From: Bursaphelenchus xylophilus
Taxonomy: Eukaryota; Nematoda; Chromadorea; Rhabditida; Aphelenchoididae
Reading direction: 5' to 3'
DNA: 64,000 bases
NCBI GenBank assembly: GCA_904066235.2
Contig: CAJFCV020000001.1
Coordinates: 10,535,291-10,599,290, forward strand
Made by a program: the position numbers and the translations under genes. The notes beneath the pieces were generated by a model. That model was not told the origin of the DNA. It did no database searches and was given only the letters and a program-made list of their open reading frames with translations. Shown here piece after piece: positions 61,701 through 64,000 of this stretch. Each line of letters opens with the position of its first letter. Within the stretch, counting starts at the first letter, position 1.

Positions 61701-63847
61701 CGCCGGAAAGTGTCCGAAAAATTTGAATATTTATATAAAAATTCAAAAATATGCAAATTTCTCAAAAATTTTACCCAAATTATGCTCATTTTTATTTAAT
61801 CGATCGAAAGTAGAAGTCATAGCGGTTCCAACGGTGTAAAAAACTCGAACGTGCGAACCGAGCTGTCTGAGAACGGGCTGTTTGAAGTTGGTGCACTCAG
61901 TCACAAATGGGCAAAAAATCGGAGTAAACCGTATAAAATCATTGTTAAATGGCAAGAATGGAAAGTAAATTTTGTTATTACATCGTATCGGTCATAATAG
62001 AGGGGTTTCCACATAATTTTCTTAAATTTGCATATTTTGGAATTTCTTGCATTTTCGGTGCATCAGCCGCCAGTTAGGCGTGGACGTGGGAAAAAATCGA
62101 TTTTGAGTTTTTTACATTAAAATGACCGTTGGAAGGTACTAAGCAAAAGCGAACAATATTTTTTCCCAAATCCCTCATCAAGATATATTTTTGCAACGTT
62201 TTCGCAATAAATGCAAGTAATTCCAAAACATGCAAATTTATGAAAATTATGTGGAAAATCCTCTGTTATGACCGATACGATGTAATAGCAAAATTTACTT
62301 TTCATTCTTGCCATTTAACAATGATTTTATACGGTTTACTCCGATTTTTTGCTCATTCATGACTGGATGCCCCAACTTCAAACAGCCCGTTCTCGGACAC
62401 TTTCCGGCGTCTTCGAAACTTGGTGTAGCTAACAAAAAGCCGTCTTTCGGCACGCTGAACATACTGGTGAAGACCCCGTCTCGCTACGACATCTGGTTCT
62501 CGAGTTATGACAAAACGAGTCATTTTACAGTAACCCAAAGTAAAGTAAGATTTCGAAAAAAAGATAACGGGAAAGTTTCTTAGAATGGTACGTAACTACA
62601 GTTTTCCAAGTTTAAAGGAAATTGAAGCAGTTTGATTTTTCGTGTAGCCAGGGTTGTTTACCTGCGCTTGACTTTTAGAAAAATTGTGTTTTAACGCGAA
62701 AAAAGGCCTTTTAGCGTTATAAAGTAGAAGAATTCAACACTACAACGCCTGTGGTAACTTTGTCATTGGCGGTAGAGCAAAAATTTTTATAGATCTACAT
62801 AGCCCGAAGTCTCAGCATTATTTGAATTTTTGGAGGGTGCTTGTAGGCCCAAGTAGAGGAAAGTTATGGCTCAAATACTACCACCAGTCCGTAATTTTGG
62901 ACGTAAAAAGTCACTCCGATTGAGAATTGGCGCAATCCTCATTTTCCTGCCGTCTCTCCCGTTTCGCATGCATTTCCTCTGTTCCCTCGCTCACTCATAT
63001 TTCTATTTTCTTTATTTTGCGTTCGTGAAACAGGCCCCAGGAAGCCCAATCCCGATGCACCCAATCAAAACGTCCAATGTTCGTTCTAGCTCATCGGTCT
63101 CGTGCCTTGTTTGTGGCCTCAGCGAGTCTTCGTGGCCAAGGTTTCGCAGTCTTCTTGCATCTGGATTCGGATTCCTGGAAAATGTTATGTTTCACTAGGT
63201 GTTTTGGTGAAGATTTTGCCTGTAACTCGACAAAAACCATCAGCACTCCTGGCCGTTTCTTTGGGAAGCTACATCCATTTCCACACTTCGTTATGTCAAA
63301 AGGTACCTAAAATCGTTCAACCGCAAAAAATATAGGACCAGCGAAATTTTGTGCCGAGCTGCTCCGAATAAGAAAACACAAAAAGCATACCTTTTTCAGC
63401 CATCTCCACTGACCTTTCACCTCTGTTCCATTTATAGCAACAAAAAAAACGAATTTTTTATTTTCTATCAAGAGACCATCCGTTTTGGGTCCCGGAAACA
63501 TTCCTTATTTGCGCCTTGGCTTGTAGAACCTCGCGTTTTTTGCCGAAGTCTTACAACGTATTTTACAAGTATTTCTTTGCCGCCCTGCATAATATGTGAT
63601 ATTATTCCAGAACTCCTGCGAATTCCGCGGCCAATATTACAAATTTGGCGACGCGTTTCGTCCGGACGTTTGCTCTCGATGTGAATGCTCTTCCTTGGGG
63701 ATCGTTTGCAAGAGGTTCGTTTGCCCACCCAACTGCAGGAACCCCAAGTATCTCCCACAAGTCTGCTGTCCCTTCTGTGACCATCGAAAGGACCGAGAAG
63801 AGAAGTTGTGCTATGTTCAGATCAATGGGAAAATCAACATGTATAAG
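57980..63847 (+). CDS. Secreted protein with four von Willebrand factor C modules (CRIM1/Kielin/CV-2-like), 3' end outside window
   Basis: At least 313 aa in six exons: 57980-58127, 58359-58450, 58871-59059, 59237-59381, 59508-59635, 63611-63847. Signal peptide about 1-23 (VYIIFLTILCVVFAG). Four VWC-type Cys modules follow. (1) CSYEG...CYTCICKDKNLLCSRKECP...CCGECSKC. (2) A module ending MHCISDCDSP...CCRLCP. (3) CVRCEVI...CFKLACPVLNCP...CCPECS. (4) CEFRGQYYKFGDAF...CSRCECSSLGIVCKRFVCPP...CCPFC. The CxCxxxxxxC...CP...CC..C pattern is classical. Such proteins bind BMP/TGF-beta ligands outside the cell and tune signalling. Which subclass it belongs to depends on missing downstream domains. A donor follows 63847 and an acceptor TGTTTTAG at about 63873-63880, so coding probably continues past the edge. 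Confidence 0.85.
59867..63536. repeat. 3.7-kb nested palindrome in the last visible intron of the VWC gene
   Basis: Outer arms about 59867-60475 and 62812-63536 pair (GAGGTTCTCCAAGCCAAGGC versus GCCTTGGCTTGTAGAACCTC; AGTCACTCCGATTGAGAA; TGGAAATGCATGT). Inner arms about 61440-62045 and 62060-62660 pair with few differences (GGAAAGTGTCCG / CGGACACTTTCC; GATGTCGTAGCGAGACGGGG). The left arm has about 0.9 kb of extra sequence between 60480 and 61440 with no counterpart on the right. No transposase signal. Confidence 0.85.
60924..60995 (-). other. tRNA-like relic with Pol III A and B boxes
   Basis: Read on the - strand, TGGCGCAGTGGG (A box) and GGTTCGATCCC (B box) stand at tRNA-like spacing. The acceptor, D and T stems pair poorly (T stem 3 of 5), so this is a pseudo-tRNA or a tRNA-derived SINE head, not a working tRNA. 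It lies in the unpaired extra segment of the palindrome's left arm. Confidence 0.4.
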
Positions 63848-64000
63848 GTGGGATATTTTATTATATTTTTTGTGTTTTAGAATTGCCGTGTGAGTCATCG
63901 ATTGCGACCAAGTTTGGCGGTATTTTGGAGACCTTCAGAACTCCTTATGAATTTTTCAAAACATGACGTTTTAGCCTCAAAAAATCTCACTTTTAGAAAT

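Noticed and set aside
61572..62538. Repeated peptide with RRGLHQYVQRAERRLF on both strands
   Set aside because: Arms of the nested palindrome; no family signal.

Overview
This is a eukaryotic window, almost certainly nematode. Its genes are AT-rich and split by many short introns (often 33-60 bp, GTAAGT-like donors, TTTCAG-like acceptors). Several starts lie just downstream of a free TTTCAG or TTTTAG acceptor, as expected for outrons and spliced-leader trans-splicing. The families also fit: expanded SH2-tyrosine kinases, a galectin, cathepsin B and pepsin-like proteases, and C-type-lectin-like secreted proteins. I cannot place the species. No bacterial, organellar or CRISPR features were seen.

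Region 1 (1-13 kb) is the conserved part. It holds the 3' end of a long-tailed class I myosin (Myo1e/f, hum-1-like, +), an SH2-tyrosine kinase with a basic tail (-), an unrecognised 748-aa coiled-coil protein (+), a second SH2-tyrosine kinase (-), and a short SAP30BP/HCNGP-family protein (-) that may share an operon with that kinase. Region 2 (13.6-23.7 kb) holds an orphan membrane-anchored helical protein (+), a single-domain galectin (+) and a cathepsin B-like protease with a predicted N-terminal transmembrane anchor (-). Region 3 (23.7-29.6 kb) has no gene I can support; it holds dispersed motifs and a GC-rich palindromic island.

Region 4 (29.6-36.2 kb) is a pepsin-like protein whose two active-site motifs are altered (DVN and DPA in place of DTG). 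Its last intron is 4.6 kb and carries a gag-like fragment and a large inverted repeat. Region 5 (36.5-56.4 kb) is an array of five paralogous secreted genes, four on + and one convergent on -. All five gene models close in frame. They share intron positions, in three of them a 29-nt microexon, and a short X-box-like promoter motif. Each protein has a signal peptide, a PAN/CW-like N-terminal Cys region and a C-type-lectin-like C-terminal domain. Region 6 (58 kb to the end) is a secreted protein with four von Willebrand factor C modules (CRIM1, Kielin or Crossveinless-2-like), running off the right edge.

The other strong theme is foldback DNA. At least seven large inverted-repeat elements, a MITE family with CAGTCTGTCGG-type ends, and several short dispersed motifs sit in introns and gaps. 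They reach a 3.7-kb nested palindrome inside one intron. Gene structures were built by hand from reading frame and splice consensus. Each complete model has a coding length divisible by three, but no transcript evidence was available.
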